From Conyzicola lurida (GTDB lineage Bacteria > Actinomycetota > Actinomycetes > Actinomycetales > Microbacteriaceae), in NCBI RefSeq assembly GCF_014204935.1, contig NZ_JACHMJ010000001.1, positions 1,798,001-1,862,000 on the forward strand: a stretch of DNA of 64,000 nt, read 5' to 3'. Below the pieces are notes generated by a model, which was given only the letters and a program-made list of their open reading frames with translations, made no database searches and had not been told where the DNA came from. Shown one piece after another: positions 53,413 to 62,319 of the stretch (the stretch's first letter is position 1; each line of letters begins with the position of its first letter). Made by a program: the position numbers and the translations under genes.

Positions 53413-53441
53413 ATCCCCGGCGCCGTAGCGACGCCGGGGAT
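53413..53441 (-). terminator. Hairpin after the tetR gene
   Basis: ATCCCCGGCG / CGCCGGGGAT forms a 10-bp perfect stem with a 9-nt loop, 19 bp past the tetR stop. There is only a short T-containing tail. It would separate the tetR transcript from the osmolyte operon. Confidence 0.65.
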
Positions 53442-53459
53442 CGGGACGACCGGGTGGAG

Positions 53460-54119
53460 CTAGACGGTCTCGGGAGCGCCGAAGTGCGGGGCGAGGAGCG
53501 AACCGACGATGTCGCGGCCGGCCTCGAGGAACGTCATGTCGCCCTGCGGGTTGCGGGCGAATGCGCGGGCGGCGAGGGCGTCGGAGATCTCGATGGACGT
53601 CTCGAAGGCGAACCGAACCTCGTCGTTGTCGGGAACGCCGAAACGCGAGACGAGTCCGTCGAGCAGGGCGGCGGCGAGCACCGACTTGAAGGGCTGCTCG
53701 TTGGGGGCCGGACGCAGGTCGATGACGTCACCGACTCGCAGGGAGCGGAAACCGGGCTCGTCACGGAAGGACTCCACCAGGACACCCATCGACGCGGACA
53801 GCGCCGACATCCAGTCGATGTGCTTCTCGTCGACGATCTCGGCGGTGATCTTGGCCATGGCGCGTTCGAGGTTGCGCGCTCCGAGTGCCTGCAGAACCGC
53901 GATGCGGTCGGGGAAGTATCGGTACACGGTGCCGATGGATGCACCGGCACGCTCGGCGACCATGGCGGTGGTGAGTCGTTCGTAGCCGATCTCGTCGACG
54001 ACGGCGGCGGCAGCGTCCATCAGAGCGGCGAGACGGGCGGTACTCCGCGCCTGAACCGGCTCGTTTCGCAGTGAAACCTGTCCCGCGGTCGTGGCGTCAA
54101 TGACGGATGGTGTAGACAC
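53460..54119 (-). CDS. TetR-family transcriptional regulator
   Basis: This 219-residue repressor has an N-terminal HTH (RLAALMDAAAAVVDEIGYERLTTAMVAERAGASIGTVYRYFPDRIAVLQAL) and a ligand-binding C-terminal domain without recognisable ligand residues. GTG at 54119 is chosen because AGGAG lies 5-9 nt upstream. It is upstream of the osmolyte importer operon on the same strand, so a BetI-like role is possible but unproven. The 204-bp gap to the next gene is AT-richer (CTCAACTTTTCC to GAATTGAG) and probably holds promoters for both strands. Confidence 0.9.
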   Translation of the reverse strand: MSTPSVIDATTAGQVSLRNEPVQARSTARLAALMDAAAAVVDEIGYERLTTAMVAERAGASIGTVYRYFPDRIAVLQALGARNLERAMAKITAEIVDEKHIDWMSALSASMGVLVESFRDEPGFRSLRVGDVIDLRPAPNEQPFKSVLAAALLDGLVSRFGVPDNDEVRFAFETSIEISDALAARAFARNPQGDMTFLEAGRDIVGSLLAPHFGAPETV

Positions 54120-54323
54120 TGTGTCTCCTCGAATCAACTTAGACCGTTATCGTAACCCCGCCCCCATACCGGGGGTAGGAACGAAACTCAACTTTTCCGT
54201 AAAAATTTTCACGAATTGAGTAGCGGGCTGCTGCCTACCCTAGAGGGGCACACCTGAGCGATCTCCGATTGTTGGCTGGGTGTTGCGGGCGGCGGCTCGC
54301 CCGTGCCGTGCCAGACTTGGGGA

Positions 54324-55397
54324 ATGGCCCGCTCCCGAAAAGCCCTCGCCGACCTGAGCGACGCTTCCCAGAGTGCGAGCGCGCCCATTCTGCACTTCGC
54401 CGCGAGGCTCGAAGATTCGATGCACGCCTGGCGCGAGAAGCGTGGGCGCAAGCGCGGGCTCAAGACCACGATCATCCCCTACACCGGCTACGGCTCCCCC
54501 GGCTGGGTCCGCGTCCTCTGCCGCATCGTGCTCACCCGCGGCGACGTGGCGAGCCAGCGCGCCGCCAAGGTGCGCGGCTGGCGCAGCTTCTTCAGCATCC
54601 CCGTCGACGACGTCGAGGTGACGATCATCGCGGGCGGAGTCGAACAGAAGGTCCTCGCCGACCGCGGCGGCGTGGTCGACACCCGCATCGACGTGCAGCT
54701 CACTCCGGGGTGGCACACCATCACCATTAGAACGGATGACACGGAAGCGGTCTCCGCTCCGGTATTCATCATCGACCCGTCGGCCGAGTTCGGCATCGTG
54801 TCCGACGTCGACGACACGGTGATGGTCACCGCACTCCCCCGCCCCCTGCTCGCGGCGTGGAACACCTTCGTCCTCGACGAACACGCGCGCCGCCCCGTGC
54901 CCGGCATGGCGGTCATGTACGAGCGACTGCTGCGCGCGAACCCCAGCGCGCCCGTGATCTACCTCTCCACCGGGGCCTGGAACGTGGCCCCGACCCTCAC
55001 GCGTTTCTTCGAACGCAACCTCTACCCCGCCGGTCCGCTGCTGCTCACCGACTGGGGACCCACGCACGACCGCTGGTTCCGCAGCGGACGCCAGCACAAG
55101 GTGTCCAGCCTCGACCGGCTGGCCGAAGAGCTGCCCGGAATGAAGTGGCTCCTCGTCGGCGACGACGGACAGCACGACGAGGAGATCTACGCGGACTTCG
55201 CCGCGAGGCACCCGACCAATGTCGCCGCCGTCGCGATCCGTCAGCTCTCCCCGAGCGAGGCCGTGCTCGCCGGCGGCCGCAGCCGCGCCGTCGACCAGGG
55301 CGCCGCGGACATCCCGTGGGTGTTCGCCCCCGACGGAGCCGGCCTCATCGAACAGCTCGCCAGCGATACGGAGATCGTCACCGGCCCACGCCGTTGA
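54324..55397 (+). CDS. App1/DUF2183-family phosphatidate-phosphatase-like protein
   Basis: This 357-residue protein has a C-terminal HAD-like catalytic part. The nucleophile motif is DVDDTVMVT (at about residue 166), preceded by IIDPSAEFGIVS. Motif II is the YLSTGAWNVAPTLTRFFERN segment, and motif III the WLLVGDDGQHDEEIYADF. This matches App1/DUF2183 proteins (yeast App1 is a Mg2+-dependent phosphatidate phosphatase). No signal or membrane helix. Stands alone 52 bp before the GH15 gene. Confidence 0.88.
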   Translation: MARSRKALADLSDASQSASAPILHFAARLEDSMHAWREKRGRKRGLKTTIIPYTGYGSPGWVRVLCRIVLTRGDVASQRAAKVRGWRSFFSIPVDDVEVTIIAGGVEQKVLADRGGVVDTRIDVQLTPGWHTITIRTDDTEAVSAPVFIIDPSAEFGIVSDVDDTVMVTALPRPLLAAWNTFVLDEHARRPVPGMAVMYERLLRANPSAPVIYLSTGAWNVAPTLTRFFERNLYPAGPLLLTDWGPTHDRWFRSGRQHKVSSLDRLAEELPGMKWLLVGDDGQHDEEIYADFAARHPTNVAAVAIRQLSPSEAVLAGGRSRAVDQGAADIPWVFAPDGAGLIEQLASDTEIVTGPRR

Positions 55398-55448
55398 CCG
55401 CGCTGCCCGCATCCCGGCTTCCCAGCAACGGGATGTCATGATGTGAAA

Positions 55449-57251
55449 ATGGCTCTGCGCGTCGAAGATTATGCCCTCATCGGTGACTGTCACACCGGTG
55501 CTCTCGTGGGAACCGACGGCAGCATCGACTGGTTGTGCCTGCCGCGCTTCGATTCGGCCTCGACGTTCGGCGCCCTGCTCGGCACCGACGACCACGGCCG
55601 TTGGCTCGTCGCTCCCGCCGCGTCGGTCGCCGACGACGGTGCCGGAGTCTCGAGCAGCCGGCGCTACGTCGACGACACCTTCACGCTCGTCACCCGCTGG
55701 GTCACCCCCACCGGCGAGGTCGACGTCATCGACGTGATGCCGCACGGCGACCGCCGCGCCGACGTGATCCGCCGCGTCGTCGGCGTCTCGGGCTCGGTCG
55801 ACATGCTGCAGGAGTTGCGGATCCGCTTCGACTACGGCGCTGCCATGCCGTGGATCCGCCAGATGCCGGACGCCGGCGGCCACGCGATCGTCGCCGTGGC
55901 CGGCCCCGACGCCCTCGTCGTCCGCGGGCCCGAGCTGACCGCCTCCGACCACGCCCACGTCGGCGAGTTCACGGTGACGGCCGGCGAGACCGTCGACATC
56001 ACTCTGACCTGGTTCCCCGCCCACCGCGCGGCACCCGCTCCGCTCAACGTCGGCAGCCGCATCCGGGAGACGGAGAAATGGTGGAAATCGTGGGCCTCGG
56101 CGACCACGACCGCCGCGAAGTACTCCGACGCGGTACGCCGCTCGCTCCTCGTGCTCCGCGCTCTCAGCCACGAGGACACCGGCGGGATCGTCGCCGCCGC
56201 CACCACGAGCCTGCCCGAGGAATTCGGCGGATCGCGCAACTGGGACTACCGCTACGTCTGGCTGCGCGACGCGTCACTCACGCTGCACGTGCTGCTCGAC
56301 CACGGCTTCGAGGGCGAGGCCGACCCGTGGCGTCGCTGGCTGCTGCGGGCGATCGCGGGCGACCCGGGCGACGTACAGATCATGTACGGCCTCTCGGGCG
56401 AGCGTCGGCTCACCGAGACGGTCATCGAGGGCATGCCCGGCTACAACGGCGCGGCCCCGGTGCGCGTCGGCAACGCCGCGTTCACGCAGTACCAGGGCGA
56501 CGTCTTCGGCGAGGTCATGCTCGCGCTCGAGCGGGCCCGCGAGACCGGCGGCGAAGAGCGCGACTTCTCCTGGCCCCTGCAGCGTGCGCTCATGGGCTTC
56601 GTCGAGGAGAACTGGCAGCGCCCCGACAACGGCATCTGGGAGATCCGCGGCCCCCAGCGCCACTTCACCCACTCCCGCGTGATGCTCTGGGCGGCGTTCG
56701 ACTGCGCCATCCGCGCGGTGCGCGACTTCGGCCTCGACGGCCCGGTCGAGCGCTGGGAGGAGATGCGCGCCCTCGTCGCCGACGAGATCGAGACCCAGGG
56801 CTTCGACCCCGTGCGGGGAACCTACACGCAGTACTACGGCGGCACCAGCGTCGACGCCTCGCTGCTGCAGCTCGTGCAGACGGGCTACATCGCCGCGGAC
56901 GACCCCCGCATGCTCGGCACGGTCGCCGCGATCGAGGCGGACCTGCTCGAGGACGGCCTGCTGCTGCGCTACCGCACCGAGTCCGGCGTCGACGGGCTGC
57001 CCGAGGGCGAGAACCCTTTCCTCGCCTGCTCGTTCTGGCTGGTCGAGCAGTACGCGTCGAGCGGCCGGCTCGCCGACGCGACCGCGCTGATGGACCGCTT
57101 AGTCGGATTCTGCAACGACGTCGGCCTGCTCAGCGAGGAATACGACGTCGCGGGCGCCCGGCAGGCGGGCAACACCCCGCAGGCGTTCTCGCACCTCTCC
57201 CTGGTGCGGGCCGCCGACGCGATCTCGAAGGCCAGCGCGGCGGGCGAATAG
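55449..57251 (+). CDS. Glycoside hydrolase family 15 protein (trehalase/glucoamylase-like)
   Basis: This 600-residue protein has an N-terminal GH15 beta-sandwich (MALRVEDYALIGDCHTGALVGTDGSIDWLCLPRFDSASTFGALLG) and an (alpha/alpha)6 barrel. Catalytic motifs are RNWDYRYVWLRDASLTL, GIWEIRGPQRHFTHSRVMLW (first catalytic Glu) and LLSEEYDVAGARQAGNTPQAFSHLSLV (second Glu). The nearest biochemically known relatives of this type are actinobacterial trehalases; glucoamylase activity is also possible. Cytosolic (no signal). GTG at 55443 is an alternative start two codons upstream. Confidence 0.92.
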   Translation: MALRVEDYALIGDCHTGALVGTDGSIDWLCLPRFDSASTFGALLGTDDHGRWLVAPAASVADDGAGVSSSRRYVDDTFTLVTRWVTPTGEVDVIDVMPHGDRRADVIRRVVGVSGSVDMLQELRIRFDYGAAMPWIRQMPDAGGHAIVAVAGPDALVVRGPELTASDHAHVGEFTVTAGETVDITLTWFPAHRAAPAPLNVGSRIRETEKWWKSWASATTTAAKYSDAVRRSLLVLRALSHEDTGGIVAAATTSLPEEFGGSRNWDYRYVWLRDASLTLHVLLDHGFEGEADPWRRWLLRAIAGDPGDVQIMYGLSGERRLTETVIEGMPGYNGAAPVRVGNAAFTQYQGDVFGEVMLALERARETGGEERDFSWPLQRALMGFVEENWQRPDNGIWEIRGPQRHFTHSRVMLWAAFDCAIRAVRDFGLDGPVERWEEMRALVADEIETQGFDPVRGTYTQYYGGTSVDASLLQLVQTGYIAADDPRMLGTVAAIEADLLEDGLLLRYRTESGVDGLPEGENPFLACSFWLVEQYASSGRLADATALMDRLVGFCNDVGLLSEEYDVAGARQAGNTPQAFSHLSLVRAADAISKASAAGE

Positions 57252-57290
57252 GAGGCCCCCGATGTCGGCGGAAGGCGCGATACTGGCGTC

Positions 57291-58430
57291 ATGACGCGCA
57301 CGTACACCGCGAAACGCCGCGAGCTCGCGACACTGCGGCTCGGCGTGCAGCGGATCGCACCGTCGTCCGCCTCGTCGTCGTCTGCGTCTCTGTCTCCACA
57401 GACCGCTAGCGTCGCTGCCACCGTTCGGCACTCGCTCGCCATGCAGGCCCAGGACTTCGCCGGTGCCAAGTGGTCGGTCGGGCTTCGAACAGAGGGCAGT
57501 ACGGATGCCGCGATCGAGGCCGCCTTGGCGACCGGCGACATCGTGCGCTCGTGGCCGATGCGCGGAACCCTGCACTTCGTGGCGCCCGACGACCTCGGCT
57601 GGATGCTCGGCCTGACCGCCGCGCGCACGATCCGGAGTTCGGCCGGCCGGCACCGCCAGCTCGAGCTCACCGAGCAGGACTGCGCCACGGCCCGTGACGC
57701 CGCTGTCGCCGCGCTGACCGGCGGTCGGGCGCTGCCGCGCGACGAGCTGCTCGCGTGCTTCGAGGCGGCCGGCGTCTCGACCGCCGGCCAGCGCGGCATC
57801 CATCTCATCAACCGCCTGAGCCTGTGGGGCGTGCTCGTCTTCGGACCGCTGCAGCCCGGGGTCGACGGCAAGGCCAAGAAGCAGACCTTCGTGCTGCTCG
57901 ACGAGTGGGTGCCGGAACCGCGACGGCTCGACCGCGACGAGGCGCTCGGCGAGTTCGCGCTGCGCTACTTCCGCGGGCACGGCCCGGCCACGGTGCGCGA
58001 CTTCGCCTGGTGGTCCTCGCTCACGCTGACCGACGCGCGGGCGGGTCTCGCCATCGCGCGGCCACACCTCGACGAACTGGTGGTCGACGGCACGAGCTAC
58101 TTCCTCCCGGGCGACGCGGCGGCCGCGGCATCCGCTGTTTTCGCCCTTCCCGGCTTCGACGAGTACCTGCTCGGCTACCAGGACCGGTCGGCCGCCCTCG
58201 CGCCCGACCACTCCGAGCTCGTCGTGCCGGGCAAGAACGGGCTGTTCCTGCCGACCATCGTGGTGGACGGCGAGATCGTCGGCACCTGGCGGCGCACGAC
58301 CACCGTGAAAGGCGTCAGCGTCGAGCCGCAGCCCTTCGGCAGGCTCGCGGCGAAGGACGCCGCCGCGTTCGACCGGGCCGTCGAGCGCTACGCGGCGTTC
58401 CTCGGCACGCCGCTACTCCCCCGGGCGTAG
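57291..58430 (+). CDS. AlkZ-like DNA glycosylase (winged-helix, HTH_42)
   Basis: This 379-residue protein belongs to the HTH_42 superfamily of tandem winged helices. The catalytic motif QxQ appears as MQAQDF (Gln52, Gln54), the form found in AlkZ-type enzymes that excise bulky or crosslinked alkylated bases. Other marks are WPMRGTLHFVAPDDLGWML, RGHGPATVRDFAWWSSLTLTDA and PGFDEYLLGYQDRSAAL. It stands alone between GH15 and an ABC pair, so nothing in context supports a biosynthetic self-resistance role. Confidence 0.88.
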   Translation: MTRTYTAKRRELATLRLGVQRIAPSSASSSSASLSPQTASVAATVRHSLAMQAQDFAGAKWSVGLRTEGSTDAAIEAALATGDIVRSWPMRGTLHFVAPDDLGWMLGLTAARTIRSSAGRHRQLELTEQDCATARDAAVAALTGGRALPRDELLACFEAAGVSTAGQRGIHLINRLSLWGVLVFGPLQPGVDGKAKKQTFVLLDEWVPEPRRLDRDEALGEFALRYFRGHGPATVRDFAWWSSLTLTDARAGLAIARPHLDELVVDGTSYFLPGDAAAAASAVFALPGFDEYLLGYQDRSAALAPDHSELVVPGKNGLFLPTIVVDGEIVGTWRRTTTVKGVSVEPQPFGRLAAKDAAAFDRAVERYAAFLGTPLLPRA

Positions 58431-58487
58431 CCGGGAAGACACCGCGGAGAGGATTCGCGGCGGGAGCCGGGCTGCGAGTCTCGGAAC

Positions 58488-59210
58488 ATGCCCCAGACAG
58501 TCATCTCCGCGCGAGACCTCAGCAAGCACTACGGCAGCGGTTCCACCCGCTTCGATGCCCTCACGGGGGTGAATGTGGAGATCGTCGAGGGCGAGTCGGT
58601 GGCCATCGTCGGCAAGAGCGGATCCGGCAAGTCGACCCTGATGCACATCCTCGCCCTGCTCGACTCCCCGTCGAGCGGCGCGCTCGACATCGACGGCTCC
58701 GACGCGTCGAGCCTCAGCGGCTCGCAGCTCAACCGGCTGCGCAACCGCACGTTCGGGTTCGTCTTCCAGCAGTTCTTCCTCACCGCCGGCGCGAGCGTTC
58801 TGGAGAACGTCATGCTGCCGCTGAAGATCGCGCGCATCGGTTCGCGCGAGCGCAAGCGGCTCGCCCGCGAGGCCCTCGACCGCCTCGAACTCGGCGACAA
58901 GGCCGGCAACAAGGCCATGAACCTCTCCGGCGGACAGAAGCAGCGCGTCGTGATCGCGCGGGCTCTCGTCAACAACCCGCGGATCATCTTCGCCGACGAA
59001 CCCACCGGCAACCTCGACACGGCCACCGGCGCCGTCGTGGAGGACATGCTGTTCTCGCTCAACCGCGACCAGGGCATCACCATCGTCGTCGTCACCCACG
59101 ACGAAGACCTCGCCGCGCGTTGCGACCGACGCATCTACATCCGGGACGGGCGCATCGTCGAGTCGCTATCGTCCGAGCACACCCTCGACGGAAGCGAGGT
59201 CGCAGCATGA
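58488..59210 (+). CDS. ABC transporter ATP-binding protein, MacB/LolD-like
   Basis: This 240-residue ATPase has GKSGSGKST at residues 42-50, Q-loop [17 protein letters not shown], signature [16 protein letters not shown], and Walker [13 protein letters not shown]. It is the partner of the downstream FtsX-like permease, whose ATG overlaps its stop by 4 nt. The substrate could be a peptide, lipid or drug; there is no neighbouring regulator to suggest which. Confidence 0.93.
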   Translation: MPQTVISARDLSKHYGSGSTRFDALTGVNVEIVEGESVAIVGKSGSGKSTLMHILALLDSPSSGALDIDGSDASSLSGSQLNRLRNRTFGFVFQQFFLTAGASVLENVMLPLKIARIGSRERKRLAREALDRLELGDKAGNKAMNLSGGQKQRVVIARALVNNPRIIFADEPTGNLDTATGAVVEDMLFSLNRDQGITIVVVTHDEDLAARCDRRIYIRDGRIVESLSSEHTLDGSEVAA

Positions 59211-60499
59211 AGGCCACCGACATCCTGAGCACGGCCATCGGCAACTCGTTCCGCAGCCGGCTGCGCACCACCCTGACCGTGATCGCGATCTTCATCGGCG
59301 CCTTCACGCTCACCATCACCAACGGCCTGGGAACGGGCATCAACAACTACATCGACACCCAGCTCGGCTCGGTCGGCGCGCAGGGCGTGATGACCGTCAC
59401 CAAGGCGTCGGCCGACACCGAGGTCACGACGGGACCCGCCGAGTACGACCCGGACGCGGCCTCCGAGATCGAGGCGAACGGACCTCCCGGCACCACGGTG
59501 CAGGCGCTCACCGAGACCGACCTCGAGGCGATCGGCGACGTCGACGGCATCACCGGGGTCGACCCCGTCGTGTCGGTGCGCCCCGACTTCGTCCGGTTCG
59601 ACGACGGCACCCCCTTCGAGGTGTCGGTCAGCGAGTTCGGCGCCGGCATGGAGATGGACCTCGCCGCGGGCGACGGCTTCACCGACTCGTCTTCCGAGCT
59701 GGAGATCGTGCTGCCGACGACGTACGTGGAGCCCCTCGGCTTCGACAGCGACGCGGCCGCCGTGGGCGAGACCGTGCAGATCGCGGTCACGGACGCCGCC
59801 GGCGAGCAGCACATCGTCGACGCCACCGTCGTCGGGATCCAGGAGCCGACGCTGCTCGGCAGCACGACGAACATCAACCCCGCGCTCACCACCGAGCTCT
59901 ACGACCTGCAGAGCACCGGCGTGCCCGCCAGCGCGAGCGGCCAGTACGCGAGCGCGTCGGTGTCGTTCGACCCGTCCGCCACGGACGACGAGATCGCCGA
60001 CCTGAAGACCGCGCTCTCCGCGGCCGGGTACTCGGGCATCACCGTCGCCGACCAGATCGGCGTGTTCCAGACGGTGGTCGACGGGATCATTCTGGTGCTC
60101 AACGCCTTCGCGATCATCGCCCTTCTCGCCGCCGGGTTCGGCATCATCAACACCCTGCTGATGAGCGTGCAGGAGCGCACCCGCGAGATCGGCCTGATGA
60201 AGGCCATGGGCATGAGCGGCGGACGCATCTTCGCGCTGTTCAGCACCGAGGCGGTCTTCATCGGATTCCTCGGCAGCGCGATCGGCGCGGGCGTCGGCAT
60301 CGTCACCGGTCTGGGAATCTCGAGCGTGCTGTCCAACGGCATCCTCGCCGACCTGGCCGGGCTGCAGATCCTCGCGTTCGACCCGCTCTCGGTCGCCGGT
60401 ACCCTGCTGCTCGTGATGGGGATCGCGCTCGTCGCCGCGGTGCTGCCCGCGTCACGGGCCGCCCGGCAGAGCCCGATCGAGTCGCTGCGCTACGAATAG
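59207..60499 (+). CDS. ABC transporter permease, MacB/FtsX-like
   Basis: This 430-residue protein begins with a coupling helix and one membrane helix (STAIGNSFRSRLRTTLTVIAIFIGAFTLTITNGLGTG). A large extracytoplasmic MacB_PCD domain follows (to about residue 290), then three helices with FtsX motifs (NTLLMSVQERTREIGLMKAMGMSGGRIFALFSTEAVFIGFLG). It is the classical single-FtsX MacB topology, unlike the double-FtsX permease at 10871. An Asp/Glu/Ala-rich insertion (about residues 60-90) precedes the periplasmic domain. Confidence 0.93.
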   Translation: MKATDILSTAIGNSFRSRLRTTLTVIAIFIGAFTLTITNGLGTGINNYIDTQLGSVGAQGVMTVTKASADTEVTTGPAEYDPDAASEIEANGPPGTTVQALTETDLEAIGDVDGITGVDPVVSVRPDFVRFDDGTPFEVSVSEFGAGMEMDLAAGDGFTDSSSELEIVLPTTYVEPLGFDSDAAAVGETVQIAVTDAAGEQHIVDATVVGIQEPTLLGSTTNINPALTTELYDLQSTGVPASASGQYASASVSFDPSATDDEIADLKTALSAAGYSGITVADQIGVFQTVVDGIILVLNAFAIIALLAAGFGIINTLLMSVQERTREIGLMKAMGMSGGRIFALFSTEAVFIGFLGSAIGAGVGIVTGLGISSVLSNGILADLAGLQILAFDPLSVAGTLLLVMGIALVAAVLPASRAARQSPIESLRYE

Positions 60500-60519
60500 G
60501 GTTCGTTAGGCTGGCGCGG

Positions 60520-61470
60520 ATGTCATCTCTCCGTGCCAGCCCGGCCCTGCCCTACGCCCCGTACGGTCTGTCGACGGATGACGCGGCTCTCGGTTTCTCG
60601 ACGACGACCGTGAGCGTGCCGGTCGCCGGCGGTTCGGTACTCGCCGTCGCCCGCCACCTCCCGTCGCGCACGTCCGACCGCGCGACGGTGTTCCTGCACG
60701 GCGCGGCCGGCTCGTGGACCACGTGGACTCCCATGCTCGAGGCGGCGTCCGACGCGGGCATCGCGATCGAGAACCCCGTGCTGCTCGACCTCCCCGGTTG
60801 GGGTGACGCCACCCCCGAGCCGCACCTGCCGCCGCTGACGGTCGACATCGTGAGCGAGCTGGTGCGCGAGGCCGTGCTCGAACTCGGCTACACCGAGTGG
60901 CGGCTGGTCGGGCACTCGCTCGGCGGGTTCGTCGCGCTGCACCTCGCCGCGCGCTGGCCGCGCGAGGTCGTCTCGGTCGGACTCGTCTCGGGCACGACGT
61001 GGTCGGTGATCGCGGCCGTCGACGATCCGCGGGGCGGACTCCGCGTCATCCCGGGCTTCGTTCTTCTGCTGTTCTTTATGCGTCTGATGGCGCCGGTGCA
61101 GCCCGCCGTCCTGGCGGCCCTGCGGGTGCTGCGCGCGGTGGGGATTCTGCGGCTCGCGTCGTTCCCGCTGTTCCGGCACCTGTCGCGGATCGACGGCAGC
61201 GTCATCCGCGCACTCGCGACCGAGCTGCGGCCGCGGTCGTTCGTCACGGCAGCCGAGGTCGCGCGCGACTACGACGCGGACTCGAGCTGGGCGCGCATCG
61301 AATGCGCGGTGCGGGCGACGAAGGGCGACCGGGACGTGTTCGTCGCGCAGGCCGACCTCGACGCCCTCGCGCGGGTCGTCCCGGGAGCCGTCACCACCGT
61401 TATCGCTGACTGCGGACACTTCGGCAACGTGGAGCGGCCGCTGGAGACGTTGCGGGCACTGGGGTACTGA
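60520..61470 (+). CDS. Alpha/beta hydrolase
   Basis: This 316-residue hydrolase has HG at 60-61 (TVFLHGAAGSWTTW), nucleophile elbow GHSLGG with Ser133, and a His in IADCGHFGNVERP near the C-terminus. The cap region (residues about 170-230) is hydrophobic (LRVIPGFVLLLFFMRLMAPVQPAVLAAL), possibly a membrane-associated lid. Substrate unknown. It ends 33 bp before the convergent siderophore ATPase gene. Confidence 0.87.
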   Translation: MSSLRASPALPYAPYGLSTDDAALGFSTTTVSVPVAGGSVLAVARHLPSRTSDRATVFLHGAAGSWTTWTPMLEAASDAGIAIENPVLLDLPGWGDATPEPHLPPLTVDIVSELVREAVLELGYTEWRLVGHSLGGFVALHLAARWPREVVSVGLVSGTTWSVIAAVDDPRGGLRVIPGFVLLLFFMRLMAPVQPAVLAALRVLRAVGILRLASFPLFRHLSRIDGSVIRALATELRPRSFVTAAEVARDYDADSSWARIECAVRATKGDRDVFVAQADLDALARVVPGAVTTVIADCGHFGNVERPLETLRALGY

Positions 61471-61503
61471 GCGCTCAAGCTCAGTCGCAGGCTCAGTCCA
61501 CTC

Positions 61504-62319
61504 CTACGTCCAGCGACCGCTTCTCGGAATCACCAGCGGCGTGCCCGACACCGGGTCGGGGATCACGAGGCAGGGAAGGCCGAAGACCTCTTCCACGAGC
61601 TCGGCGGTGACGATGTCGCCCGGGGCACCGTTGGCGACGACCCGGCCGTCCTTCATCGCGATCAGGTGCGTCGCGTAGCGCGCGGCGTGGTTGAGGTCGT
61701 GCAGCACGGCGACGAGGGTGTTGCCCGCGCGGTGCAGCTCGCCGAACAGGTCGAGCAGCTCGATCTGATGCGAGATGTCGAGGAAGGTCGTCGGCTCGTC
61801 GAGCAGCAGGATCGGCGTCTGCTGGGCGAGGGCCATCGCGACCCAGACCCGCTGGCGCTGTCCGCCGGAGAGCTCGTCGACGAGCCGCGGTGCGAGAGCG
61901 GTCACGTCGGTGAGACGCATCGCCTCGGTCACCGCTTGCTCGTCGGCGCCGCTCCACTGGCGGATGAGCCTCTGGTGCGGGTAGCGCCCGCGCGAGACCA
62001 GATCGGCGACCGTGATGCCGTCGGGTGCGATCGAAGTCTGCGGCAGCAGCCCCACGGTGCGCGCGAGCTCCTTCGCCTTGTAGTCGGCGATCGCCTTGCC
62101 GTCGAGCACGACGCTGCCCGCGGCCGGCTTGAGCAGCCGCGACAGCGCACGCAGCAGCGTCGACTTGCCGCACGCGTTGGGGCCGACGACGACCGTGAAC
62201 GACCCGTCGGGAATCGTGACGCTGAGGCCCTCGGCGATCACCCGCTGGTCGTAGGCGAGCGTGAGATCGGTGGTGGAGAGCCGGTCGGCGCTCATCGGGG
62301 TCCTTTCGGGGCTGGTCAT
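61504..62319 (-). CDS. Ferric-siderophore ABC transporter ATP-binding protein (FepC/FecE type)
   Basis: This 271-residue ATPase has GPNACGKSTLLRALSRLLKP (Walker A), VGLLPQTS as Q-loop, signature LSGGQRQRVWVAMALAQ, and LLLDEPTTFLD with HDLNHAARYA as H-loop, all features of iron-siderophore importers. ATG 62319 overlaps the permease stop by 4 nt (ATGA); ATG 62295 with an AAAGGA site is an alternative. It energises uptake by the two FecCD-type permeases upstream. The binding protein gene is beyond the right edge. Confidence 0.94.
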   Translation of the reverse strand: MTSPERTPMSADRLSTTDLTLAYDQRVIAEGLSVTIPDGSFTVVVGPNACGKSTLLRALSRLLKPAAGSVVLDGKAIADYKAKELARTVGLLPQTSIAPDGITVADLVSRGRYPHQRLIRQWSGADEQAVTEAMRLTDVTALAPRLVDELSGGQRQRVWVAMALAQQTPILLLDEPTTFLDISHQIELLDLFGELHRAGNTLVAVLHDLNHAARYATHLIAMKDGRVVANGAPGDIVTAELVEEVFGLPCLVIPDPVSGTPLVIPRSGRWT

